Shown: positions 1 to 10,012 of the stretch, one piece after another
Layout of the letters: each line of letters opens with the position of its first letter
Position numbering within the stretch: the first letter of the stretch is position 1
Origin: Augochlora pura
Lineage: Eukaryota; Arthropoda; Insecta; Hymenoptera; Halictidae
Length of the DNA: 64,000 nucleotides
Assembly (NCBI RefSeq): GCF_028453695.1
Contig: NC_135778.1
Location: 8,492,244 to 8,556,243, forward strand
Direction: 5' to 3'
Translations under genes and position numbers: made by a program
Notes under the pieces: model-generated
Databases searched by the model: none
Told to the model about the DNA's origin: nothing
The model's input: only the letters and a program-made list of their open reading frames with translations

Positions 1-408
1 GTGTGGGTTTGTATTTATAAATTAAAGTTAAAATTGCTCTGCTAACAACCTTTCCCTCAATTCTGTTTTAATAAATAAGAAAATAGGCTGTGCAAAATTT
101 TAACTCCATCGAAGAATTGTTTAGTGATACTCGTCAACTATAAAATTTTAAAATTTTCGCCTGGAATGTCATTTTTTCAAATTATATGATTACTATATTT
201 TAGTACCTAACCATCCCCGGATCACTATAAATTATTTATTTGCCAATGCTCTGAAACAGATGATTAATTTAGATATTATAAATATTATAGATTATAATAG
301 ACTACAACAGACTATAATAAATTATAACTAATTAAAATAAATCTAATTCACTTATTGTAAATATACGTCTTCAACGGTAGCAAAATTAAGATTCCAAATG
401 CTTCCTTA
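1..408. other. AT-rich non-coding DNA
   Basis: No gene is visible here. The sequence is AT-rich, with short degenerate runs of an ATTATAATAGACTA-like motif around 270-340. Nothing else stands out before the TTAA-type element that starts near 411. Confidence 0.6.
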
Positions 409-410
409 GT

Positions 411-762
411 AACCCTTTGCTCACTAAGCGATCTTAATTCTAAATTTAAAATAATTCTCCTGGCTTATAGTAATTCAATTTTTCACATCGAAGTGTATTT
501 TATGCAGATAAAACTCACGCGACACAAATAAATAAATATTAACCATTCGCACTCTGAAGCGCAATGAAAAATTATGGTATCGCATTTCAAAATAATTTTA
601 ACATTATAATAACATCATTCAATATTATTTAACACTGTAATATTATAATAAATTCAGTAAATACGTCATATAAAATACAGTAAGTTACTTAGAATGGAAA
701 TACTATAGGTCAAAGGGACAATTTTAAATATCGAATTAAAATAGCTCGGAGTGCAAAGGGTT
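411..762. mobile_element. TTAA-type MITE, family A, degenerate
   Basis: The two ends form long imperfect inverted repeats. The left end (411-472) begins AACCCTTTGC, and the right end (701-762), read in reverse complement, also begins AACCCTTTGC. By eye about 46 of 62 positions agree, down to a shared TATAGTA. The flanks (GTAA on the left, TTGA on the right) look like decayed TTAA target sites. The interior is AT-rich with no open frame. Related single ends occur at 13028, 25419, 57343, 57971 and 59965, so this is a dispersed family. The piggyBac-like assignment is inferred from the TTAA site and the CCCTTTG terminus. Confidence 0.6.
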
Positions 763-1200
763 GAAATAATGATAGTCTGCTTAACCACCACTAAGACGAG
801 CTATTTTAATAACAAATCTAGTATTTTCACAGCTGTTTGACCCATCAGTTTGGACATTTTCAACGTCGCGAAAAGGATATTAAAGCGAAATTTGACGCGT
901 TTCGTTAGTAGAACGCACCCCACTGCCACGGAATAGCGTAGGAACGACCCCGATATCTCGGCAAAAGAATTCCAGCGGTGCTATTGTGGTCAAAAACGGC
1001 AAAGAGACGTCGTCGACCCCCGCGTTCATTTAAGTCGATACCACCGCGATGGTGATTCTTCGTGCTCGATTTCCTCGGGGAACGTCAAAATACCACAGGC
1101 CGAGAATTCATCGGGACGCATTCCGCGGCAGAGAACGAGCAACCGCGAACCTAGGGCCGGACCCTCGAGGATCCATTCTGAAAAAGCTGGATGACTGGTC
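763..1200. other. Non-coding DNA, GC-rising
   Basis: An AT-rich start grades into a CpG-rich patch from about 840. Short open frames on both strands have no recognisable domain and run into the neighbouring GA repeat. No gene can be supported. Confidence 0.5.
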
Positions 1201-1614
1201 CTACAGAGAGAGAGAGAGGAAGAGAAGAGAGGGGAAAGAGAGAGTAGAGAGCGAGAAGAGAAGGGAATAGGAAAAAAGAGAACGAAAGAAGAGAAAAATA
1301 GGAAAAGAGAGAGTAAAAGGAGGGAGATATAGTGACGAAGAGAGCGAAGAGACAGAGAAATAGTGACAGAGGGAGAGCAAAAGAGAGAGAGAAGGAAATA
1401 GTGACGAAAACAGCAAAAGAGAGAAAGATAGTGACAAAAAGAACGGAAGAGAGTAAAATAGTGATTACGAGATCGAAAGATAAAGAGAAAGAGAAATAGT
1501 AACAAAAGAGCAAAAAAGAGAGAAAAATAATGACGAAGAGAGAAAAATAGCGACGAAAAGATATTAGAAGGAAAATAGAAAGAAAAGATATTTATAATAA
1601 TATTAAAAAGAAAA

Positions 1615-1651
<37 letters not shown>

Positions 1652-1795
1652 AATACTGATAAAAAGAGCCATTCAGTAAAAAGAAAAGAGAACAAAAAAC
1701 TGACAAAAAGAGCAGAAAAGTTTTAAAGGAAGAAGAAAAAATTAACAAAGAGAGCGATTCATCGATAGAGAGAAAGAAAGAGAGAAGGAGAACCG
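1201..1795. repeat. GA-rich purine tract with (AG)n
   Basis: This is nearly pure purine on the plus strand: an imperfect GAGAGAAAAATAGTGAC-like unit repeats from about 1330 to 1560, and a clean (AG)n run lies at 1619-1646. On the minus strand it yields Ser/Leu/Phe-rich open frames that are artefacts of the TCTC repeat. Confidence 0.9.
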
Positions 1796-2516
1796 TTGGG
1801 TGTCTAGCTCTCGTAATCCGAAGCCAGCGTAGCGGAGGCGGTGAATCACTGTGTCGGCGCCAAAATTTCTGAAAGGGTCCCCTACGAAACTACCATATAA
1901 CGCTTAGGCGGCGGCGGTGGCCGTGAACATGAACGAGAGAGGTGCTTCCACGCGTGAACACGTCGAACCCGCTCGGCCACGTTGGAATGCAGACGTAGAG
2001 ACGGTGGGCCTCGATGGAACGCCGTACTGCCCCCCCTCGAAAATGGCCCCGTTTCTCCCCTAGCTCTACAGCCCACGTATGCCTAGGTCACGTATGCGGC
2101 TGAACGCGTGTCGATCTTCACGTCCCTCTTTCTCTCTGATTTTACGCCGGCATGAAGCGTACGGATGTTGCCGGTGTCCTCGGCAAAATCAAAGGAAGAA
2201 GACAAGATATAGTTTATTAGTTTGACGGTGATGGATTAAGTATGATGATGGAGGGGGTATTTTTTTTTTTTTTAGTGAAAGTTTGATGATGATTGATTTG
2301 GGGAGCTCTGTTTCGTATTTTATGTGGATATGATAGACTAATAAATTAATAAGTAATAATTATTTATTAATGAATTAATTAATGATATAATATGATAGGA
2401 AATAAATATATATAATATTTTATATATTATTATAGTTACTGTATAAGAGACATTTTAAAGATGGCTTTGTGCTGTCTGAGATAGATTATAAATATTTTTA
2501 ACAATTTAGTGTCGTA

Positions 2517-2517
<1 letters not shown>
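1796..2517. other. GC patch then AT-rich DNA
   Basis: A CpG-rich patch (about 1800-2180) is followed by AT-rich sequence with a T homopolymer at about 2260-2273. No open frame has a recognisable product. Confidence 0.5.

Positions 2518-2551
<34 letters not shown>
2518..2551. repeat. (TTA)n microsatellite
   Basis: About eleven uninterrupted TTA units are visible directly. Confidence 0.95.
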
Positions 2552-3795
2552 TCACTTGTTGTTTCCGCTCTTCCATAATTTCCATAGATTACAATATTAT
2601 TGTATTATATTAATTAAATTAGCGACGCTGTTGCGCTGTCTGGGTCAACGAGATATTTACTGCGATTTTGAACAAGTGTTATTGTAATATTAAGGAGCGC
2701 ATATATTGAATGAATAACTCGTGAATATATCTTTGCAATCTGAACAATCATTAATGCAACATTAGAAATAATTGAAAAAAATATTGTAAAGTCACTCAAC
2801 TATTATCTTGCTATCAATACTTCAGCATTCAATGAAATGCAGCCATATAATAGATATAAGTCGTCCTTTTTCTCCTCAAAAATTATCATAAATAAAGAAA
2901 ATATAAAGAAAGATTTCCATAAACAAAATATTATAATAACAAACTAACAGCGTCGATCAATTTTCAACATCAATGTCCTATGCGTCATATCGACCACGTT
3001 GCCTGCAATTTCTCCCAACAAATCGCTCCACGATCGTTCTAAATTACACGAAATTACGAACACGTTCCAAAGAAGCATTTCAACCTAAATCCCAAAAGAG
3101 AAGCACGTTCGCCGTAACACGCAAAATTACCATTTCTTTACGACGCGTCGTCCGCGTCGCCCGCGTCGAGGTGGTTAAAAGAAAAGAGAGCCCGAGGAAA
3201 CAATTTCGTTCGGCGGCGTTCCGTGCTCACCGTTAGCGACTTCCGTCGGGTCCGTCTTTAAATTGTAAATTAAACGGACTAGAAAAAGGGGACAAGAGAG
3301 GAGCGCGCCGCCATAAAAAGATGAATGGATCGCTCCCTGGAACCGTGTCGGTTCACTTTGCCGGCTTAATGAGGACCGCGAGAGGAGAGGACCTAGGCTG
3401 TCCTACCGAAAGGTAAACACGGTCTGCGTGCCAGGGAACTCGGAAACAGGTAAACAGGACCCTAAATCATCCGGGCTAGAGAGGCAGAGAGGCCAGGAGG
3501 GCCCCCGTAGGATATCGTTATCGTATGATCTCCGGGGACCGACGCCGGAGTTCCCTTTTTCAATCGGCCGTCACCCGCCGCCCCGGACAACGAGAAGAGA
3601 ACCGGCAAGGGAAGAGTTTCGGCGGGCCGCCATTGTCCCACGACGTTCCGCCGGCCACGTTCTCGGAAAAGTCTATGAAAGAACGAACCGCGCCGCGCGC
3701 GATTCATTCTTGACGAACTGTTATGCTTGCGAGGAGAAGGAAAAGGATCTCTCGAGACTCCGTATAGTCTTCAACCTGCTGAACGGTTCGAGTTT
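2552..3795. other. Non-coding DNA, AT-rich then GC-rich
   Basis: AT-rich to about 2960, then CpG-rich to 3795. Several overlapping frames of 60-123 codons on both strands (2973-3236, 3428-3799) are expected in stop-poor GC-rich sequence. They are rich in Arg, Pro and Ser with no domain or splice pattern, so they are not called as genes. Confidence 0.5.
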
Positions 3796-3845
3796 TTAAC
3801 CCTTCGCGGTCGGCAGATTTCGCACTCGAGAGTGCCGGCAGCTCG
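3796..3845 (+). mobile_element. TTAA-type element end with subterminal hairpin
   Basis: TTAACCCTTCGCGG starts at 3796. About 25 bp inside it lies GCACTCGAGAGTGC, a 6-bp stem with a 2-base loop. This matches the end plus subterminal palindrome plan of the complete TTAA elements elsewhere in the window. No matching right end was found, so it is a solo end or a decayed copy. Confidence 0.45.
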
Positions 3846-4020
3846 AAGCAAATCCAGCGTCTCGCGATTACTTTTTCACAGAATTTAAAGTCGATAGATG
3901 GTCGCCACGAGTCGGTACAGTCGCCGCTAACTAATCTAAACGCGTTTCGTCGTCGTTGCGATTCTCGAAGGTTTCCGCTGCGGGGACATCGATTTTTTTG
4001 ACGATTTCAAAATGTCCCTT

Positions 4021-4370
4021 AGGTATATAATTAATTATTCCCTTATTAATGATCAATAATCAACCACCTGTCTCTTGATAATTTAAATAAAATAATCCCG
4101 AAGAGCACAATCCATGAGAAATTATAGTTATATATCCATCTACCATTATTAATTCATAAAAAGTTAATATTCTTCTAATTAATAACCCTATATGAACTAC
4201 TGAAGAATAATCTACAAAAATTTTTATATATAACTGTCGTAAACACAAAATTCTAATAATAATGCATCCGACCAATCTATGAATTGAAACCTCTAACTTA
4301 AATTCAAAAAATTTATAATAAAATATATTTATTATATACAGTATATATTTGTAATATTCCATGAGTTCGA
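4021..4370 (-). pseudogene. ND4: NUMT: mitochondrial ND4 fragment
   Basis: The minus strand encodes an old copy of part of NADH dehydrogenase subunit 4, a membrane subunit of respiratory complex I. Recognisable ND4 blocks in order are ILCLRQ, DYSSVVHIGL, ISHGLCSSGLFYLN and, past an in-frame TGA at 4060-4062, INKGIINYIP. Insect mitochondria read TGA as Trp, so that stop is expected in a mitochondrial copy and would truncate a nuclear gene. About 85 codons of the middle of ND4 are covered. The sequence upstream of LVGC is more diverged and may be shifted in frame, so the upper boundary is approximate. The segment is AT-rich and sits between GC-richer nuclear sequence. It is a non-functional nuclear insertion. 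Divergence at normally conserved ND4 positions (for example LRQLYIK, IRRI) suggests an old transfer. Confidence 0.9.
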
Positions 4371-4996
4371 ATAGGACTTTGGTCATCTAGACCCGATGCA
4401 GTGTCTAGGCCGGGAGGGGGCAAAGTGTGACCCACGTTTTTAGCGACGCAGTGCTTTGACAAAAGCGACACGCAGGTCAGCCTAATCGGCGACTCACGGT
4501 AAATGATTGGGGTACTGCATAACAGAACGTCTCGAGAGGCGCAAGGCGAGAACCGGGGCCTGCAATGAAACGGTATTCTAGAGCCTCTTGGCCCACTGCG
4601 GCTGGGAATGCCTCGCTCGCCGCTTAAGAGTTTATAGGCACTGGGAATATTTTCTTTCTTGTTTTTTTCTTTTTGTAATGGCCGCGTCGTTTCTTGACAC
4701 TTGACGTATTCGTAGCAGTTATTACGTTAATTTATTGCGGTGTTTACCGGCGAGCTAGGTGGTCTCTACGCTCTCGCAATGTTTACGGTTTTACCGAGGA
4801 ACCTGATGACCTACGGGTTTCTCGCGAACACCATATAATACTTTCTACCTTTCATTATGTCGTTATTGGAAAGGCGTGCTTCTGGTAATGGCGGTGCTAA
4901 TTGCTTAATTTGGAGTTATTTTTAATGTGGAATATGCTGTCGAATTTTGGCTCGGAGAGGCGATTGTTATTTGCGTTGATTTTTAATCTAACACTA
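4371..4996. other. Non-coding DNA beside the NUMT
   Basis: A moderately GC-rich patch (about 4385-4625) is followed by mixed sequence. A 64-codon frame at 4694-4888 has no recognisable domain. No gene is supported. Confidence 0.5.
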
Positions 4997-5095
4997 AGTC
5001 ATTTTATCTAGTAAAGGGTAATTTTATCTAGTAATGGGTAACTTTATCTAGCACCGGTTAATTACAAATACATTTAGCACTGGGTAATTATATTT
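4997..5095. repeat. 20-bp tandem repeat, about 4-5 degenerate copies
   Basis: The unit is close to GGTAATTTTATCTAGTAATG. Later copies diverge (TAGCACCG, TAGCACTG) and the fourth is longer by insertion. No coding content. Confidence 0.75.
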
Positions 5096-5974
5096 TTAAA
5101 TAAATCTGTCAAACGCCATGTTTGTTTCTTGTCGGTTTCTTTTTTGTTTTACTCTATGATGACAAATCATCTTAATGATGGAGTTGTATATGATTGAAGG
5201 ACGTGTTAGAGTTATTTAAATTTAATTTATAAATTAATGTTCAATATAAATACATGATGGTTATTTACATATAACTTTTATGTATGATACTTGATTCTTA
5301 AATTAAAAGACCAATAAAATACTACATAGTTTGTTCTTTATTAAAAATTACTTAACTTTTGTATTAAAATTGTTTAAGACGTTCTAAAGACATAACCTCG
5401 ACATTTGGGACGTCTTTAAGTCGAGCATCCTACCATAGGATGGCTAGGATTGAAAAGTCATAAGAATCAACGACGAGATTAGTAAAACTTGACAATTTAT
5501 GACTAATATAAAATATTAATAACAATTATCACAAGAAACCGTGTGCCACCAATTCTCCCCAACAACTGACAAATAACAAAGCTAGCATTCGCAAAGATCT
5601 TATTTCCGGTAAAAATAGAAAATTGCTTCAATCACCTGAGAAAAATCCCCTAACCCCTCCTCTCACTCTCTCCTCGCTACCCTATCACAAGCAACTTATC
5701 TATCACCCCGTACACGTTGCATTTACACTCTCAAATCTCCCCAAACCCCTGAAAAGCCCACACTACCAGATATTCGTTTCTCCTTGAAGACAAATCCACC
5801 CTGACAAACCCGGGAACCTAGACCTCCATAGACCTTAAGAGATCCTCCTTGTTGCATCCGATTCACGGTCTCAAAATCTTACTACAAAATCCCCGAAAAA
5901 AATCCCACCCTCTCTGGCTTCCTTCCGCGCGCGGTTATCCAGGCCGCGGATGGCTGTGTTCGGATGTTAGAGAC
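5096..5974. other. AT-rich non-coding DNA with a small ACGTC-rich patch
   Basis: No gene is visible. Around 5375-5425 the sequence carries GACGTT and GACGTC motifs like the longer ACGTC-rich repeats at 41765-42300 and 54825-55010. From about 5640 it becomes C-rich and leads into the GA tract. Confidence 0.5.
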
Positions 5975-6245
5975 AGAGAGATGTATTCGGATGTTAGAGA
6001 GCAAGAGAGAGAGAGGGATACAAAACCGGCAGAGAATCGTAGGAGCGAGTCGGGGTCACATTCCATTACCGCGAACGCGTTTCAAAGTCTCTCTTTCCCG
6101 GCCAGACGAAAACAAGAAGCGCCCGGGCTGATGCGCCGCGCGGCACGGTGGGAAACTCTCGGCGAAAAACGTAAACAGAGGAAAAACCGCGCGGGACGAA
6201 CGGGAAGACGTCGGGATCGGTTTGGCGCTCGGACGTCGGCAGGAC

Positions 6246-6299
<54 letters not shown>

Positions 6300-6890
6300 G
6301 AGGGAGGGAGGAGAAGCGGGCGACGGCTGGATGAGGAGAGAAGAGAAGGAGAAGGGGTGGCTGAAATTCTGGAGTCGTCGGCCTGGCCTCGCTCGGATTC
6401 CTTTGTTTGGTCTACGGTTCGCTGCCACAGACGGATAAGAAACGACGTGCTAGCAGCCCGACAGAGTTTCTCGACTCGGTGTCGGTTGGTGGTCTCTCGC
6501 GCGGAGACGAATGGTATGCGAGAGCGCTCCTTGCCGTGGGAGAGAGGCGGAATGAGGGAGATAGAGGTGGAATGAAGGAGAGAAGAGGTGGAATGAGGGA
6601 GGACGAGGCGGAAGGAGAGAGAAAGAAGTGAAATGAGGGAGAAAGAAGTGGAATGAACGAGAGAGAAGAGGGAGAGCGAGAGAAAGAAGAGGGAGAACGA
6701 TAGAGAGAGGTGTAACGAGGGAGAAAGGCAGAACAAGGAAGAGAAGAAGCGAAACGATAGAGAGACGCAGAACGAAGAAAGAAAAGGCAAAACAAGCAAA
6801 AGAAGAGGCAGAACAAGGAAGAGAAGAGACAGAACGATAAAGAGAAGCAAAACGAAAGGAGGAAAGAGGGCCAGAACGATGAAGAGAGGG
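5975..6890. repeat. Long GA-rich purine tract with (AG)24
   Basis: Purine-rich on the plus strand. It contains an uninterrupted (AG)n run at 6249-6296 and, from about 6540, imperfect copies of a GAGGTGGAATGAGGGAGA-like unit. CpG-rich sequence interrupts it at about 6020-6245 and 6360-6540. The long minus-strand frame (6056-7147) is Ser/Leu/Phe/Arg-rich and is the translation of the repeat, not a gene. Confidence 0.9.
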
Positions 6891-7024
6891 ACGGAGGAAG
6901 GAGCCGAACAGCGGAGGTAGAAACGGGTCAGTCGGAGGGGGCGACGGGGCCCGAACGATTCCCGTTGGAACGGGGCCCGAGGCCCGGGGGCCGGGGCACG
7001 GAACCGTGGGGGTCTTGTGAATGA

Positions 7025-7620
7025 ATCTACCCTCCTCTCTCTCTCTCTCTCTTCCCCCGCGCAACCGTACCGTCGCGGCGCGGCGGCGCTTTTGGTCTGC
7101 ACTCCGATTTCAAACTGGAATTCTCTTTCGTCCCTTTTCTCCTTCACCCACCTCCCCTACCGCCGTCGCCCCCTGCGCTCTTTGCGTTCTTTCCTCTCCC
7201 GTTCCGTCGGCTCCCTCATCTCGTTAACCGAACCGTCCATGTTCCCTTCGGTATCTACGTCTCTTCCCGTCTCTCTGTGTTTCTTTCTGGTTCTCTTTCT
7301 GTTGTCTTCTCTATATCTGTTTTTCTCTATTGTTTTCTGTTTCTTTCTTTTTACTTCTCTATTTCTGTTTTTCTCTATTGTTTTCTGTTTCTTTCTCTTT
7401 TCTTCTCTATTTCTGTTTCTCTCTATTTCTCCTTGTTTCCTTCTCTCTTTCTTTCTCTACTACTATTTCTCTCTATTTCTCTCTGTTTCTTTCTCTGTAT
7501 ATACGTCTATCTCTGTTCTGTTTGTTTCTTTCTCTGTCTCTTTATCTCTCTATTGGTTTGTCTCTGTTTCTTTCTGTCCCTTTATCTCCCTCTCTCTCTT
7601 CGTCTCCTCGACCCCTCGTT
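7025..7620. repeat. CT-rich pyrimidine tract
   Basis: A pyrimidine tract with imperfect TTTCTGTTTCTCTCTATTTC-like repeats. It lies just downstream of the GA tract, so the two could pair as a very large imperfect inverted repeat. The 417-codon plus-strand frame starting at 7017 is mainly Phe/Ser/Leu from this tract and is rejected as a gene. Confidence 0.9.
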
Positions 7621-8154
7621 CGGTGAGCGCGCGCGGCGTTTCTCAGGCGCTGGACTTCGTGGAATTTCGTCATAAAGATGATCGAAAGCGAAGATGGGCC
7701 CACATACGGAGAGTAAAAGAGAGAGGGGTTGGGTGGGGGAAGGTGGGTAGCAGAGGGGGAAAGAACAGAGGGCCCCGAGGTGGTTGCGTGGGCAGAACGT
7801 GTGAACGAGGCCCTACATCGCCCACCGACATTATACCGCGGCGTTCTTCCTTTCAAATCCCGTGCGCGCTTCGTTTACGCGCTCCTACTACGGACTTTCT
7901 ACCCCCTCCGCCCCTCCCTCCTCGCCCCCCCCCCTCAGCCCGGCGCCGTACCCCATTCGACGACGAACGTTTGAACAGCGTGAAAATCGATGCGTTACAG
8001 GTTTTCCCGTTCCGGGAATCGTCCTCGCTTCTCCTCCTCGGTTCGGTTCGGTGTTCGTTCCTTTTCCCGACACGTGAATATCTGCCGCGGCTTTATGGAA
8101 TCCGGCACGAACCGCGTTTCTTCGTTCGTTGGACGAAACCAGGAAACAGTTCTC
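7621..8154. other. GC-rich non-coding DNA
   Basis: CpG-rich with several C or G runs (for example 7925-7937). Overlapping frames on both strands have no recognisable domain. It ends at the TTAA of the element starting at 8155. Confidence 0.5.
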
Positions 8155-8397
8155 TTAACCCTCTTAGTACCGAACAACGATATATCGTTATTGGATATCG
8201 TCGAAAAGATAGTTTTCTTAATATCTTTATTAAACAACAATTTCATTTCTTATTTCTTCTCCCTTCTTGAATATGTCATTTATCAGGCTTTTCAAAATTC
8301 TTGCAATTTCTTTGCGAAACTTTATCAAACTTCGTCAAACGAGTTTTAAAAATTTAGCTCAGATACAGACACTTTTGGCCGGTACTAAGAGGGTTAA
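8155..8397. mobile_element. TTAA-flanked MITE, family B, complete
   Basis: A 243-bp element with perfect 17-bp terminal inverted repeats that include TTAA: TTAACCCTCTTAGTACC at 8155-8171 and its exact reverse complement at 8381-8397. Five bases inside the left repeat lies the perfect 14-bp palindrome AACGATATATCGTT (8176-8189). The interior is AT-rich and does not encode a transposase. TTAA target duplication is characteristic of piggyBac-type elements, so this is probably a non-autonomous derivative (inference). Its right TTAA is also the left TTAA of the next element. Confidence 0.85.
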
Positions 8398-8657
8398 CCA
8401 CACTCAGCTGTGTCAATTTATTTTGAAGATAAATTTTGTTATGTCCTTTATCGATCACAATAAGTATAGTTTTGTCGACAGTTGTTCTAGAATTACTTCA
8501 AACAGTGCGAAATTCGTGACTATGTCGCCAGAAGCAATTTTACAGAAATCGTAGAGGTATATTTATTAAGATGTAAAATATTTTTTATATTTTATAAGAT
8601 GTAAAATTGCCATTTCCTTGTGACGTGTATACACGTCTTACGCAGCTCACAGGTTAA
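8394..8657 (+). mobile_element. TTAA-flanked MITE, family C, complete copy 1
   Basis: A 264-bp element bounded by TTAA at 8394-8397 and 8654-8657. It is alignable over its whole length, in the opposite orientation, with the element at 25475-25713. Shared blocks include AAGATAAATTTTGTTATG near the left end, TTGTTCTAGAATTA in the middle and CCTTGTGACG near the right end. The perfect 16-bp palindrome GACGTGTATACACGTC (8622-8637) lies about 17 bp inside the right end. There is no coding capacity. It abuts family B on the left and another TTAA end on the right. Confidence 0.85.
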
Positions 8658-8697
8658 CCCTTGGGGAATGTAGTAGGGGACTTTCGGTCCCCCAAGA
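8654..8697 (+). mobile_element. TTAA-type element end with hairpin, family D
   Basis: TTAACCCTTGGGGAATG starts at the right TTAA of family C. About 22 bp inside is GGGGACTTTCGGTCCCC, a 6-bp stem with a 5-base loop. It repeats the TTAA-end plus subterminal palindrome plan. The right end is not clear. A candidate GAAGGGTTAGA near 9161 is too weak to pair with confidence. Confidence 0.55.
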
Positions 8698-9073
8698 TTA
8701 GTTTTTCTTTAATAACTTTGTAAATAATTTCTTTCTGTCTTCTCCCCTTTAGGTAGTCGAGTGCTATTTTAAATTCTGTACAAAAACTTATTAGTGGCAT
8801 TCTGTTATTAATTTACGTATAATTATAAGGTAAGTTTTTCGTTTGAGGGGGAAGGGGTAATCCTTCGTACTTTAAGAGATAATCCCGGGCTCTTTCGCTG
8901 AAAGTTTCCCCTTCTCGGTGTTATTGGAGGACGACGATCGGCATTACTGATTGCGCAAGCGATGATTCTTGCGTCTCTTGGTTATCGAAGCTTGTCCTTG
9001 TATGGTGCTGCGGTCCATTCGAATTTTCTTTATGTTATGGAGGGCACATTGGTCAGTCGGGTTTTATTTTAGA
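8698..9073. other. Non-coding DNA
   Basis: Mixed AT-rich sequence with a moderately GC-rich part near 8885-9000. It may be the interior of element D. No gene is supported. Confidence 0.4.
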
Positions 9074-9166
9074 CTGTACCGCGATGGTTTTTCGAATTTT
9101 GGGTGTCGTTTTACTTTAAATTGTACCGAGATGGTTTTTCGAATATTGGTGTCGTTTTCGAAGGGT
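9074..9166. repeat. 48-bp tandem duplication
   Basis: TGTACCG[C/A]GATGGTTTTTCGAAT followed by GGTGTCGTTTT occurs twice with starts 48 bp apart. The second copy ends in GAAGGGTTAGA. Confidence 0.8.
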
Positions 9167-9894
9167 TAGAATTGTTATGCGAGGACTGAGTTAAAAGTTA
9201 TGAATGAGGGGTATTTTCAAGACACCTGCAATCGCGCGCATCTGTAGGAAGCAGTGGGCGCGGAAGCAGGACGGGGCAAGATAAAAACCTCCACGAGTGT
9301 CATTTTCTGGTTTGTCTACCAAAACCATTAACACCGCCGGCTATTTTTCCCCGTTTCATTTGCATCGGTAGGAAGGCGGATCTGAGTGGAACAGCGTGTT
9401 CCGCCGGTATCTACCTGTCGGGGCGGAAATAAATATCCTTCGTGGAAGGAAGTCTAAACGGGCTCTCTCTTCGAAAGCCTTCGCTGACAAGAGATACGTC
9501 TTCGCGTAGAAAAGTTCGTCCGGGAAGTAGACTTCCACCCGATAACAAACGCGACGATTAACGTTGTTATTCAACATTTTTATCGCTAGTTAATTTGATG
9601 ACAATATTGCGTATAAGTAATTCTGTCGATTAAAATTATAATTGTAATAATTAAAATTATATTTGTTTTTGCTAGATCCTTGGAATTAAAATAAAAATAA
9701 ATAAGAATGGAAATAAAAATGTTGAAAGCGACGAGGTAAAATTAATTAACTTTCTTCAGCGTGACATTTTTGTTTAAACTTAAGATGATTGTAAAAGGTT
9801 AAAGAGGTTTTTTGTTTAGAGAACGAAAAGAAATTTCTCCGTATGTAATATAGAAATTAATAAAATTGTATACAACTATATATGAATTTTATGT
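9167..9894. other. Non-coding DNA with a GC patch
   Basis: CpG-rich at about 9225-9560, AT-rich afterwards. The 73-codon minus-strand frame at 9356-9577 has no recognisable domain. No gene is supported. Confidence 0.5.
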
Positions 9895-10012
9895 AATTTA
9901 TATTAAATATAAACTAAATATAAAGTAAATATAATATAAATATAAAGTTAATATAAAATAAATATAAAGTAAATATAATATAAGTATAAAGTAAATACAA
10001 AATATATATCTG
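9895..10012. repeat. AT-rich tandem repeat (TAAATATAAAG-like)
   Basis: Repeated TAAATATAAAGTAAATATAA blocks with a short period of about ten bases. Low complexity. Confidence 0.75.

Noticed and set aside
6056..7147. 363-codon minus-strand open frame
   Set aside because: It is Ser/Leu/Phe/Arg-rich and is the translation of the GA tract. It overlaps equally long frames in other phases.
7017..8270. 417-codon plus-strand open frame
   Set aside because: Most of it translates the CT-rich tract (Phe/Ser/Leu), and the rest crosses GC-rich sequence and runs into the TTAA element at 8155. No domain.
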